From an uncultured Roseburia sp. (GTDB taxonomy: Bacteria > Bacillota > Clostridia > Lachnospirales > Lachnospiraceae): a stretch of DNA of 64,000 nt. Position 1 is the first letter of the stretch. The number at the start of each line of letters is the position of its first letter. Shown one piece after another: positions 7,167 to 16,540 of the stretch. Both the position numbers and the translations under genes were made by a program. The stretch is taken from contig CANDCP010000007.1 in the NCBI GenBank assembly GCA_947383215.1, positions 1-64,000 on the forward strand, read 5' to 3'. The notes under the pieces were generated by a model. It saw only the letters and a program-made list of their open reading frames with translations, was not told the DNA's origin and ran no database searches.

Positions 7167-9149
7167 TCATTCCCCTCCTTCCTGCTCCCTTATCATCTCG
7201 CAAATCCCGTCCCCTTTTAGAATTTTCGCATCCTCAAGACGGTACTCCTTTAAAAACGCAAGATACGTCGTCATCTTCGTCTCTTTGTAGCGTTCCAGTA
7301 CGTCTTTGTTTCGCGGAATGCCCTCCTCGTTGTCCATATAGGCCGCGCTCTGCACACCGCCGCTTAAGAGCTGCGAGAGTACAAACATCCCGGCCTTTTT
7401 TTTGTTATCCTCCGCAAACATATTGACGCCGTAACAATTTTGCAGACACCCCAAAAGCTCTCCGTCTTTTAACACCGGAACAACTTTGAAATCCGTCGGC
7501 GGTATCTTCTCCACCGTCACTTCCTTTACCGAGTCCAGATCGGACAAATCTCCGGCAATACAAAATACGGGTTCCCCGCCGCTTTGAAATCTTTCATATA
7601 CGCCTTCCTCGTCGGCGTAGCCAAGTTGCGCCCGGTCCGGCAGTTTCCCCGACTCAAACGCCTCCGGCAGCTCCAAAGCCTTTTCCTCGTTCAGATACGC
7701 TACCGCAACCTGCGCCGCCGTCGCAAGCTCATATGTCTCCCCGTCTGTATCTCCAAAATACATATAAGAAGACGCATCCATCGTATTCAAAAGCTCTGAC
7801 AACTCCTCGCAATACTCCCATGCCTCTATCCCGTCCGTGCAGAATACCTCGGGCAGATTCGCCTCCGCTATTGCCTCCAAACGTTTCTTCGCATATTCGT
7901 CCTCGTCTATCAGCCGAACCGTCAGCGTAAGCTGCGGACATTCCCTTTTCACGCTCTCGCAAAGCGCCTGGGATAATTTCTCGCCCTCTTCCTTCGTACT
8001 CACCGAAAGCCAGACTTCAATTTCATCCTCCTCAATCTCCGAAACGTCAAGCTTTCCCCTGCCCGAAAATATGGTCTGGCTTAAAAGCACAATCGTCCCC
8101 GACACCGCCAGAACCGCCGCCGAACCGACGGCCAGAATCCTTCGCTTTATCCGGCTTTTTTGCAGCTGTTCCTTTGGAAGATCTACCTTCTTTGAGCGGG
8201 CAACCGCGTCTTTAAACTGCTTCGCCGACTGAAAGCGCAGCTCCGGCCGCAGCGCCAGAGCCTTTAAAATAACGCGCTCTAAACGCTCCTCTATCTCAAT
8301 CCCGTATTCCGAAGGTTTCCTTAATTCATCCGACACGGCCCGATCCGGCGCGTCCATCGGTTTTTCACCCGTAAGCATTTCATAGAAAACGGCTCCGGCC
8401 GCATAAATATCCATAAACGCCCCCTGGGCGTTTTTCGAACGGTACTGCTCCGGCGGCGTGTACCCGGCCTTCACTACGACGACCTGTGTCCGCTCCGATT
8501 CTGTCCCCTGAAATTTCGCGGCTCCGAAATCAAAGATTTTTATCGTATCGGGACCTGTAAGAAAAATGTTATCGGGACTGATATCTTTATGTATGATGCC
8601 GTTTTCGTGTATCTTTGAGAGCGCGTCTAAAATTGCCCGCATATATGCAACCGCTTCCTCTACCGGCAGCCGGCCCTCCTCCCTAAGACGCGTCTTTAAC
8701 AGCGGCGCGTCTACATATTCCATAATTGTATAGGCCGTCTGATTCTCCTCAAAAAAGTCAAATACATTGATAATATCTTTTTCTTTTGAGAAAATCGCCA
8801 TGTTCTGCGCTTCTTTTTTAAACCGCTCCAGCTGCCGCTTAAATTCTTCCTCTTTCTCGCCGGAAAACACGCCTACCTTTACCTCGCCGTCGCCCCGGTT
8901 GACAAGCCCGGCCGGATAAAACTCCTTAACCGCCACGACCAGGCTAAGCGCCGTATCAAAGGCCTTGTAGGTTATTCCAAAACCGCCGAAACCGATACTT
9001 GTTCCTATGATATACCGATCGCGCAGTATGGTCCCGGGTTTCAGCTGGTACGCCTGTTTGGCCTTCGTATTTTCCACATAACCGCAATGCGGGCAGACTT
9101 CGTAGTCCCCTTTTATTTTAAAGCATCGGAAACAGATCTGATTTGCCAT
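7167..9149 (-). CDS. Membrane Ser/Thr kinase with solute-binding-protein-like ectodomain
   Basis: This 660-residue protein has the ribbon (CFRCFKI, CPHCGY, residues 6-24), then a kinase domain with GFGGFGITY, AVKEF (Lys75), HKDISPDN (187-194) and DFGAAKF. HKD in place of HRD makes it a non-RD kinase. One membrane helix lies at about 337-357. The outer part (about 375-660) does not contain PASTA repeats. Its strand pattern and segments such as EVWLSVSTKEEGEKL and LPEVFCTDG resemble extracellular solute-binding proteins of ABC importers. I infer a ligand-sensing kinase. Its gene ends against the next kinase gene with a stop-start overlap, so the two are cotranslated. Confidence 0.85.
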   Translation of the reverse strand: MANQICFRCFKIKGDYEVCPHCGYVENTKAKQAYQLKPGTILRDRYIIGTSIGFGGFGITYKAFDTALSLVVAVKEFYPAGLVNRGDGEVKVGVFSGEKEEEFKRQLERFKKEAQNMAIFSKEKDIINVFDFFEENQTAYTIMEYVDAPLLKTRLREEGRLPVEEAVAYMRAILDALSKIHENGIIHKDISPDNIFLTGPDTIKIFDFGAAKFQGTESERTQVVVVKAGYTPPEQYRSKNAQGAFMDIYAAGAVFYEMLTGEKPMDAPDRAVSDELRKPSEYGIEIEERLERVILKALALRPELRFQSAKQFKDAVARSKKVDLPKEQLQKSRIKRRILAVGSAAVLAVSGTIVLLSQTIFSGRGKLDVSEIEEDEIEVWLSVSTKEEGEKLSQALCESVKRECPQLTLTVRLIDEDEYAKKRLEAIAEANLPEVFCTDGIEAWEYCEELSELLNTMDASSYMYFGDTDGETYELATAAQVAVAYLNEEKALELPEAFESGKLPDRAQLGYADEEGVYERFQSGGEPVFCIAGDLSDLDSVKEVTVEKIPPTDFKVVPVLKDGELLGCLQNCYGVNMFAEDNKKKAGMFVLSQLLSGGVQSAAYMDNEEGIPRNKDVLERYKETKMTTYLAFLKEYRLEDAKILKGDGICEMIREQEGGE

Positions 9150-9162
9150 CCTTTTTCCTCTC

Positions 9163-12100
9163 CTACCACTGTAATTTCAAAGCCTTAGGCACCTTACTCT
9201 CTATCTTTTTGCCGTCCTTTTTATAATACGAGCGCAAAGTATATCTGTAGATTACGCCAACCTCCATCGCGGAATAGTAAAGAACGATTTTGCCTTTTTT
9301 GTTGGCTTTGAACTTCTTTACGACTTTTGTCCCGCCGCCGCCGTCTACGCTTAAAACTTCTATCCATTGCGCTTTTTTGACAGGCTTCCATGAAATTGTA
9401 ATACTCTGCGCCGCGGGATCCTGCGTCACCTTCATCTTTGGCGTCGACGGCCTTCCGTCCACTTTTTTTGACGAAATATTCGACTGCGCTACCGCCCTGT
9501 CTCCATAACAGGCCACAATTCTGTAATAATACGTTTTCTTGCTCTTTAATTTTTTGTTCGTAAATTTATTTTTCTTTACCGTCTTTATTTTTTTATACGT
9601 CCCCGTTTTTGACGTGGAGCGGTAAATCTGATAACGGTTCGCCCCGCTTACCTTTTTCCACGACAGCTTTACGGAATTATAGGAGGCCAGTTTTACGCTC
9701 AGCTGAAACGCCGGGAGCGTCGGCGACGGCTTTGTGCCGCCATTATTACTGCCGCCGGTATTTGTTCCGCTGCTATTATTTCCTCCGGTATTCGTTCCGC
9801 CGGTATTGCCGCTGTTGTTCCCGCCGGTATTGCCGCTGTTGTTCCCGCCGGTATTTCCCCCGCTTAAGAGCAGCTGCGCACGGTTGCTGGTCACCGTGTA
9901 AACTCCGTCGCTTATAACGCAGTAATAATAGCCCGCGTTTCCCGCTCCAAACGACGATATCGTATAACTGGCCTGCCGCGCGCCATTGATCGCCCGTCCC
10001 GCCTGCGTAGAAGACGCGGCATAATACCACTGGTACGTATATTCAAACGGATTTCCGCCTCTGACGCTTACGGTGAGCGTTGTACTGGCTCCGGCTTTTA
10101 CATAACGGCCCACAAGACTTCCCCATACTTTCATCGGCGGATAATTCACACCGCCGCCGCCGTCCCCGCTCGTTCCGTCATCTTCCGTATACCATAAATC
10201 CGACGAACGGTTTACACGCAATACCGGAACGCACGCGTAATTATGCCCCTTATATTGGTAATTACCCGTACTGCTGCCCCTTCCGTAATCAACGACATAC
10301 GCGCATGTAAACGTCGCCGCCCCCAGCGTGCGCAGCCACCAGCCGCAGTTCCCCACGGACTGATAATAGCTGTTATCGCACATCTGCGCGCCCATCGCAT
10401 GCGCATAGTCGGTCGGCTTTATCCTTCTGCTTGCGGATTTTGTATCCTCATCTGCGCAGAACCCGTATTCCAAGTTATTTACCTCCTGGAGCGATAACAA
10501 ATAGACGTTATCCTCCGTCGCAGTTCCGGCCGCCACATTTTGATACGGATTCCCTTCGTCTATGACATGGGAGGTTACGATCGCGCTCTGCTCGTCTGTG
10601 CTAAACGCCATATTATAAAACGTTCCGTTCAGCCATTCGCGCAATACGGAAAATTCCCAGCGCGCCGAGTTGTCGTCCTTACAGTCGAGCCCTTCATCCG
10701 CCATAAGAAACAGCGTATCGCCCTCATTCTTTAACACGCGCCAGCGAACCCGCTCCCACCGGAAATATCGGTAAGGGTAAGCGTCGTTCCCAAAATAGGT
10801 ATCGTCGTTTGTATCCTCTTTGGCGATTCGCCGATACTTTACCCCGTTGACCCAGGCGTCCCCGCTCTTATTATAGTCTGCCGCCACGATTTCGGATGTC
10901 AGCTCGCTGCCCGCCACCTCTCTCTGCGGATAGCTTCCAAAATAGACGTAATCCCATTCCGTTGTATCGCTCGCCCCGGTGGTATCTTCCCCCTTTGTGC
11001 AGCTATGCGCCGGATTGCATGGATTTTTATTTTCCCGGACTATGCCGCCTCCCGCGCCGCTGGTCTCATCATCGCTCATATACCAGAGATTCGAGGCGAG
11101 ATTCAGATGCAGAATTGGCGCGCACGCATAGTCGGAAAGGTCGACCGAAGCCCATGTATAAGAAATATAACCGTTGTTTTGTAAACTTGCTATATATTTA
11201 CTCGTTAACATGGATGTGCGCAGCCAAAAACCGCTGTCGAGGGACGCGCCCATCGCGTGCGCATAGTCGCTTAACTGCAACTGACGGCTCGCGGAGGTAT
11301 GATCTTCATCCCCGCAAAATCCCCACGCCGGATCGGCCGCCTCTCCGGTAGATAACAGATATACTTTATCTCTTGTATCATTTCCTTTATACGATCCTGA
11401 CGTATTGTCGACTTCCCATTCCAGCACCGCTTTTTGTTCCAAACTGTCGAACGCCGTGCGGTAGAAGGTATCGTTCAGCCAGGCCCTTATCGTACTGCTC
11501 TCCCATTCATTTGCCTCGTCCCTGTCGTTATATTTTTTGGAATCAATTCCGTAATCCGCCATCAGAAGCAGAGAAGAGCTGTCGTTTTGCAGCACGCGCC
11601 AGCGAATTCTCTCCCACCTAAAATAGCGGTATTTCTGATCCCCGAAATTCAAGTCGCTGTTCGTATCCTCTTTTGTAATCCTACGGTATTTACTCCCGTC
11701 TACCCAGGCGTCCCCGTTCGCGTCATATTCGGCGTTTACAATCGCCGCCGTAAGCTTTTCGCCCGCGACCTCGGTCTGCGGATAACTGCCAAAGTAGACA
11801 TAACTCCATTTCGTCGCGTCGGTGTGACCCGTTTGATCCTCTTCTATCGTACAAAGATGAACCGGGTTGACAGGATTTTCTTCCTCCGTCTCCTCTTCCC
11901 CGGCGTTTTTCCATCTGTCGGAGGATAAATCAATGTGCATGACCGGAACGCATACGCTGAAACTGTTATCCACCGTAATTCCGTCCATACTTAATATTCC
12001 GTATTCATTTACCGCCGCGGCCATATTTCTTACGGAACCGCTGGAACGCAGCCACCACATACTGTGACTGTCCGCGCCGGACATTCCCGTGTCCGTATAG

Positions 12101-15100
12101 GCGCCCATCGCATATGCGTAATCGCTCGGGGTTATCCTGCATTCCCCGCCGAATCCGTATGACGTATTCCGCCTTTCCGCCGCGGACAACAGATACGCCC
12201 GGTCCCTCGTGTCGTCTCCGCCCGGCGTGTTATAGTCCGGATTATTTTCGTTCACCACATCCCACTCGACAATCGCCTCCCGCTCTCTGACGCCAAACGC
12301 CGTGTCTATAAACTTATCGTTCAGCCACTCTCTAAGCGTACTGTCCTGCCACGTGACAGAAATTTTATCTTTGTTATATTTCTGACAGTCAAGTCCGATA
12401 TCGGCCATCACAAACAGCGTAGCGCCGTCGTTTTGCAGCACACGCCAGCGAATTTTCTCCCACTTAAAATAGCGGTATTCCTCGCTTCCAAAGTTCGCGG
12501 GATTTGTCGTATCCGAGCGCGAAATCCTATGATAGCGGATTCCGCCCACCCAGGCGTTTCCGTCATCGTCATAAGCCGCCCCGGTAATCGCGGCGGTGAG
12601 CTTTTCGCCCTTTACCTCGGTCTGCGGGTAACTTCCAAGATAGATACAGCTCCATTCGGCGCTGTCCGATTCGGCGTCATATTTGGGATTGCCCGGCGCG
12701 TCCTTAATTACTTTTCCGCCGCCTCCGCCTTCCCCGCTGCTTCCGTCGTCCTCCGTAAAATAAAGTTCAAAATCCGTATCGATGCGAATGACAGGCACAC
12801 ACGCCTGATCGTCCGTCGTATTATTTCTGCCCGACAAATCCAACAATCCCTTATGATCCGAAACCACCGTACAGTTTTTATACCCCGGCGAACGCAGGAT
12901 CCAAAAGCAGCCGCCCTCGTATCCCTCTACCTCACTGAGCGATACGCCCCTCACATGCGCATAATCTGTCGCCGAAAGCCTGCGGCTTGCGGACGGCACA
13001 TAACTGGATTCGCAAAATCCGTACTCCGGATTGGAAGCCTCCTGCTGAGAGAGCAGACAGACGTAATCCCTCGTATCGTTTCCTCCCGGCGTCTGGTAAT
13101 CCGGGTTATCATGATTTACCAGATTTTGTTCTATCACCGCGCCCTGCTCACTCTCGCTAAAGGCCGTATGATAGAAATCGTTGTTCAGCCACTCGCGCAG
13201 CGTGCAGTACTCCCAGGTTGTATTTATTTTCCGCTCATTATATTTTTTACAGTCAAGTCCCTGGTCAGCTGCAAGGAACAGCTCATTCTCCCCGCTCTTT
13301 AAAACGCGCCAGCGGATTCGCTCCCACTTAAAGTAGCGGTAATCCTCATCTCCGAAATACTCCGTATTATTGACGTCGCCCTTGACGACCCGGCGGTATT
13401 TTATCCCGTTTAGCCATGTATCCTGATTTTTATCGTAATCGGCCCCTCGAAGCTCTGACAAAAGCGAACCGTCCTTTACCTCGGTCTGCGGATAGCTTCC
13501 GAAATAGACGTAGCTCCAATCCGTCGTATCGGTATCTCCGGTCGAATCCTCGTCTTTCGTACAGTGATGCTGCGGATCCTCCACAGACGTCGCCGGTTCC
13601 TGCGCACCGTTGTCTCCCCCTCCCGTTCCGCTTGTTTTGTCGTCTTTCATCTGCCAGAGTTCTTTTGACAAATCTATGGACACAACCGGCGCGCACGCGC
13701 GGTAATCGGCGTTAACGGAAGCCGTCGCGACTGTTCCCGCGTTCTCGACGCAGTTCGCCAGGCTGACCTTCTTTGACGAGCCCAGCCACCATCTGCAGCT
13801 TCCCCCGTATTCAAAATCCGTCACCGCGCCTATCACACGGGCATAATCGCTCGGCCTCATTCTTCGAACCGCCGCCGGATAAGTTCCGTCGTCTTTTTCG
13901 CAAAATCCATATGATGGCATGGACAGCTCTTCCCTTGTCAGCAGACGGATTTTCTCTTTTTCCCCGCCAATCAGCGCCCCTCTCTCGCTCTCGTCAAACG
14001 CGGTACGATAAAAGGTTTCATTCAGCCATGTATGAAGCGTACAGTCTTCCCATAAGACAGACGCGTACGTCTCGTTATATCTCAGACTGTCAAGCCCCAG
14101 ATCCGCCATAACCAAAAGCCTTGTATCATCGTGATTTAACACCCGCCAGCGGATTCTCTCCCATTGAAAATAACGGTATTTATTTTCTCCGAACTCCGCC
14201 TCGTTTTTCGTATCGCTTTTACTGATTCTTCGATATTTTATTCCGTCTACCCAGGCATCTCCGCTTTTATTGTAAGCCGCCTTCGTAATTTTTTCCGTCA
14301 ATTCCTCCCCTGTGATTTCACGCTGCGGATAGCTGCCGAAATAGAGATAACTCCAGTCCGTGACATCGGTATTTCCCGTTTCGTCCGTATTTCCGGCGCA
14401 GATATGAACCGGATTTACCGGGGTATCTTTCGTCAGATTTCCATAGCTGCCTCCCTCCCCGCTTGTTTTATCATCGGTCATCGTCCACAAATCGGAGGAA
14501 ACATCCAGACAAAGCGCCGGAACGCACGCATAACCGTCCTGTGTCGGGGACGGAAAACTCATTCCGTCTTTATAGCCCAGAACCACAGTGGCGTTCCACA
14601 CATCCGTCGTCGAGCGCAGCCGCCAATGACAGGTGTTCGGATTCAGATCCTCCGTTCCCACAACCGCCCCCATTGCGCGCGTATAATCGCTTGGCGTAAT
14701 CGCGCGTCCCGGCGATTCTGCGTACGATTTGCAAAGCCCGTACGCCTCGTTTGTCGCCTCGTAAAAAGAAAGCAAAAAAACGCGGTCCTTCGTATCGGGT
14801 GTGGATGCGATATTATCTTTTTCACTGCCGACGCTGTTGGAAACCTCCTGCAGCAGTACCGCCTCCTGCTCCGACTCGCTAAAGGCCGTACGGTAAAAGT
14901 TTTCGTTTAACCATGCGCGAATCGTACTGCTCTCCCAGGTCGGAACAGATACGGCGTTTTCATTGTATTTTTTGCAGTCAAGTCCCGTATCCGCCATTAG
15001 AAATAACGTGGAATTGTCGCGTCTTAATACGCGCCATTTAATGCGCTCCCATTTAAAATAACGGTAAGTCCCGCCGTCCGCTACCCTGCGGTATTTAAAC

Positions 15101-16377
15101 CCGTCTACCCACGCGTCTTCATTTATATCATATTCGGCTTCCTTAATTGCTTGCGTCAGCTCATACCCTGTCACCTCGCTCTGCGGATAGCTTCCAAAAT
15201 ATACATAATTCCAGTCTGTCGTATCTTTTGACGTCGGTACACTTTGCGAGTCGAGCGCACAGTGGTGAACCGGATTTGCCGGCATCTCCCTCGTCGCCGG
15301 CTCCATGCCGCCCCCCTCGCCGCTGCCTCCGTCGTCTGTCATTTTCCAGCATTCCGAGGATAAATCAACGCGAAGCATCGGCACAACGCCAAACGCCTCC
15401 CGGTCGATATAAGTTCCCGCGCAGTTTACGGCGCCGTCTGCGTCCACCAGAGCGGCATAGTATGTATTACGCCCGTTTGTGCGAAGCAAAAAACGGCAGT
15501 CCCCTCCGTCGGTCCCTTTCACCGCATTTGCATAAGCGCCGGCAGCCATTTTTCTCCCGGTCGATTCTCTGCCGTAATCCCCGCAAAATCCGTATTCTTC
15601 TCTCGCCATATCCCCGATGGACGGCAGATATATCGTATCGCCTATCGTACTGTCCGCCGCCGCGCCATACTCCGGATTCGGTTCATCCGCTATCTCTGTA
15701 AACACAATTGCATTCTGTTCGTCGCCGCTAAACGCCATATGAAAGAAACCGTCGTTCAGCCACTCTCTGAGCGCACACTGCGCCCACCCGCACTCCTCCA
15801 GACGATTGTTATATTTTTTATAATCCACGGCACGGTCCGCCAGAAGAAGCAGCGTGGAATCGTCGCGGTTTAATACGCGCCACTTTATACGCTCCCATTT
15901 AAAATAGCGATAGGTGTCTCCCTGCCGGATCCTGCGGTATTTATTTCCGCCTGCCCATGCGTCTTTGTTTGCGTCATAAGACGCGCCCGTAATTTCTTCC
16001 GTCAGCTCATCCCCCGTCACTTCGCTCTGCGGATAACTGCCAAAGTAAACATAGCTCCACTCCGCCATCCCGGTCGCCGCGTCGTACTTCGGATTTTCCG
16101 GCATACGATCCGGCTGTATTTCGCCGCCTCCGCCGATTTCCGTATCCTCAACCGTTTCCGTGTCCCCGATCGTCTCCGTATCCCCGGCCGTCTCCGTATC
16201 CTCAACCGTTTCCGTGTCCCCGATCGTCTCCGTATCCCCGATCGTCTCCGTATCCTCTATCGTTTCCGTGTCCCCGATTGCTTCCGCCGTCACCGGAATC
16301 TGCGGCACCGTAAAAAGCATGACAAATATCAGCAGTATAGACAAATATCTTTTTCCCGTTCTTCTGTTTTTCATCAT
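9163..16377 (-). CDS. Giant secreted protein: seven DUF6273-like repeats, Ig-like and Fn3-like domains
   Basis: About 2,404 residues from the ATG at 16377 (preceded by GGAG). A signal peptide is followed by eight 6-residue units of the type [IVA][GE]DTET. Seven repeats of about 283 residues follow, each starting with W-x-YVYFGSYPQ, carrying RYFKWERIRWRVL, a WLN-x-x-F-x-x-AF segment and ending near CVPVLRIDLSS. This matches my memory of DUF6273, a domain of unknown function common in Clostridia. An Ig-like domain, a Gly/Asn/Thr linker and two Fn3-like domains form the C-terminus. No LPxTG or membrane anchor is seen. It is the first gene of the signalling island, so it may be its output or the extracellular ligand. 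Confidence 0.85.
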   Translation of the reverse strand: MMKNRRTGKRYLSILLIFVMLFTVPQIPVTAEAIGDTETIEDTETIGDTETIGDTETVEDTETAGDTETIGDTETVEDTEIGGGGEIQPDRMPENPKYDAATGMAEWSYVYFGSYPQSEVTGDELTEEITGASYDANKDAWAGGNKYRRIRQGDTYRYFKWERIKWRVLNRDDSTLLLLADRAVDYKKYNNRLEECGWAQCALREWLNDGFFHMAFSGDEQNAIVFTEIADEPNPEYGAAADSTIGDTIYLPSIGDMAREEYGFCGDYGRESTGRKMAAGAYANAVKGTDGGDCRFLLRTNGRNTYYAALVDADGAVNCAGTYIDREAFGVVPMLRVDLSSECWKMTDDGGSGEGGGMEPATREMPANPVHHCALDSQSVPTSKDTTDWNYVYFGSYPQSEVTGYELTQAIKEAEYDINEDAWVDGFKYRRVADGGTYRYFKWERIKWRVLRRDNSTLFLMADTGLDCKKYNENAVSVPTWESSTIRAWLNENFYRTAFSESEQEAVLLQEVSNSVGSEKDNIASTPDTKDRVFLLSFYEATNEAYGLCKSYAESPGRAITPSDYTRAMGAVVGTEDLNPNTCHWRLRSTTDVWNATVVLGYKDGMSFPSPTQDGYACVPALCLDVSSDLWTMTDDKTSGEGGSYGNLTKDTPVNPVHICAGNTDETGNTDVTDWSYLYFGSYPQREITGEELTEKITKAAYNKSGDAWVDGIKYRRISKSDTKNEAEFGENKYRYFQWERIRWRVLNHDDTRLLVMADLGLDSLRYNETYASVLWEDCTLHTWLNETFYRTAFDESERGALIGGEKEKIRLLTREELSMPSYGFCEKDDGTYPAAVRRMRPSDYARVIGAVTDFEYGGSCRWWLGSSKKVSLANCVENAGTVATASVNADYRACAPVVSIDLSKELWQMKDDKTSGTGGGDNGAQEPATSVEDPQHHCTKDEDSTGDTDTTDWSYVYFGSYPQTEVKDGSLLSELRGADYDKNQDTWLNGIKYRRVVKGDVNNTEYFGDEDYRYFKWERIRWRVLKSGENELFLAADQGLDCKKYNERKINTTWEYCTLREWLNNDFYHTAFSESEQGAVIEQNLVNHDNPDYQTPGGNDTRDYVCLLSQQEASNPEYGFCESSYVPSASRRLSATDYAHVRGVSLSEVEGYEGGCFWILRSPGYKNCTVVSDHKGLLDLSGRNNTTDDQACVPVIRIDTDFELYFTEDDGSSGEGGGGGKVIKDAPGNPKYDAESDSAEWSCIYLGSYPQTEVKGEKLTAAITGAAYDDDGNAWVGGIRYHRISRSDTTNPANFGSEEYRYFKWEKIRWRVLQNDGATLFVMADIGLDCQKYNKDKISVTWQDSTLREWLNDKFIDTAFGVREREAIVEWDVVNENNPDYNTPGGDDTRDRAYLLSAAERRNTSYGFGGECRITPSDYAYAMGAYTDTGMSGADSHSMWWLRSSGSVRNMAAAVNEYGILSMDGITVDNSFSVCVPVMHIDLSSDRWKNAGEEETEEENPVNPVHLCTIEEDQTGHTDATKWSYVYFGSYPQTEVAGEKLTAAIVNAEYDANGDAWVDGSKYRRITKEDTNSDLNFGDQKYRYFRWERIRWRVLQNDSSSLLLMADYGIDSKKYNDRDEANEWESSTIRAWLNDTFYRTAFDSLEQKAVLEWEVDNTSGSYKGNDTRDKVYLLSTGEAADPAWGFCGDEDHTSASRQLQLSDYAHAMGASLDSGFWLRTSMLTSKYIASLQNNGYISYTWASVDLSDYACAPILHLNLASNLWYMSDDETSGAGGGIVRENKNPCNPAHSCTKGEDTTGASDTTEWDYVYFGSYPQREVAGSELTSEIVAADYNKSGDAWVNGVKYRRIAKEDTNDDTYFGNDAYPYRYFRWERVRWRVLKNEGDTLFLMADEGLDCKDDNSARWEFSVLREWLNGTFYNMAFSTDEQSAIVTSHVIDEGNPYQNVAAGTATEDNVYLLSLQEVNNLEYGFCADEDTKSASRRIKPTDYAHAMGAQMCDNSYYQSVGNCGWWLRTLGAATFTCAYVVDYGRGSSTGNYQYKGHNYACVPVLRVNRSSDLWYTEDDGTSGDGGGGVNYPPMKVWGSLVGRYVKAGASTTLTVSVRGGNPFEYTYQWYYAASSTQAGRAINGARQASYTISSFGAGNAGYYYCVISDGVYTVTSNRAQLLLSGGNTGGNNSGNTGGNNSGNTGGTNTGGNNSSGTNTGGSNNGGTKPSPTLPAFQLSVKLASYNSVKLSWKKVSGANRYQIYRSTSKTGTYKKIKTVKKNKFTNKKLKSKKTYYYRIVACYGDRAVAQSNISSKKVDGRPSTPKMKVTQDPAAQSITISWKPVKKAQWIEVLSVDGGGGTKVVKKFKANKKGKIVLYYSAMEVGVIYRYTLRSYYKKDGKKIESKVPKALKLQW
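9738..9866. repeat. Gly/Asn/Thr-rich linker repeats
   Basis: Short direct repeats, including two perfect copies of CCGCCGGTATTGCCGCTGTT side by side, encode a linker of NTGGNNSG units between the Ig-like and Fn3-like domains of the giant secreted protein. Confidence 0.8.
10145..16110. repeat. Seven long direct repeats (about 850 bp each) encoding DUF6273-like domains
   Basis: The codons for FGSYPQ recur near 16030, 15185, 14330, 13490, 12630, 11785 and 10930, a period of about 850 bases. The units differ at many positions, so this is an old expansion rather than a recent perfect tandem array. Confidence 0.85.
16143..16287. repeat. 18-bp tandem repeat at N-terminus of giant protein
   Basis: Eight units of 18 bases encode [IVA][GE]DTET just after the signal peptide. 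Units such as CCCCGATCGTCTCCGTAT recur exactly. The period is a multiple of three, so copy changes stay in frame. Confidence 0.85.
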
Positions 16378-16405
16378 CGCCCCGTTCTCCTCTCTTTTAC
16401 ACAAC

Positions 16406-16452
16406 AAAAGGATACCTTATTCCATTTTCTAAATGAAATAAAGTATCCTTTT
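16406..16452 (-). terminator. Long hairpin in leader of the signalling island
   Basis: AAAAGGATAC (16406-16415) pairs perfectly with GTATCCTTTT (16443-16452). The inner bases TTATT and CATT also pair with one mismatch, giving a stem of about 20 bp. Read on the minus strand it ends in CCTTTTGTTG. It could terminate read-through from ispD or act as an attenuator, because a good promoter lies upstream of it. Confidence 0.5.
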
Positions 16453-16484
16453 CACAATATGTCTTATAAAAAATTACAGACTTA

Positions 16485-16539
16485 TTCGTTCGTTCGTTCG
16501 TTCGTTCGTTCGTTCGTTCGTTCGTTCGTTCGTTCGTTC
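16485..16539. repeat. TTCG tetranucleotide microsatellite (about 13.75 units)
   Basis: Fifty-five bases of uninterrupted TTCG repeats (CGAA on the coding strand) lie between the promoter at 16615-16643 and the start of the giant secreted protein gene at 16377. The unit is not a multiple of three, and perfect tracts of this length are prone to slippage. No well-supported reading frame covers it. Confidence 0.97.
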
Positions 16540-16540
16540 A

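Noticed and set aside
609..16377. Type VI or type VII secretion locus
   Set aside because: Kinase, phosphatase and FHA genes suggest it, but no EccC-like ATPase, WXG100 protein, TssB/C or other apparatus gene is present.
9163..16377. CRISPR array or other short-repeat array
   Set aside because: The long repeats are coding, about 850 bases, and diverged. No short repeat-spacer pattern was seen anywhere in the window.
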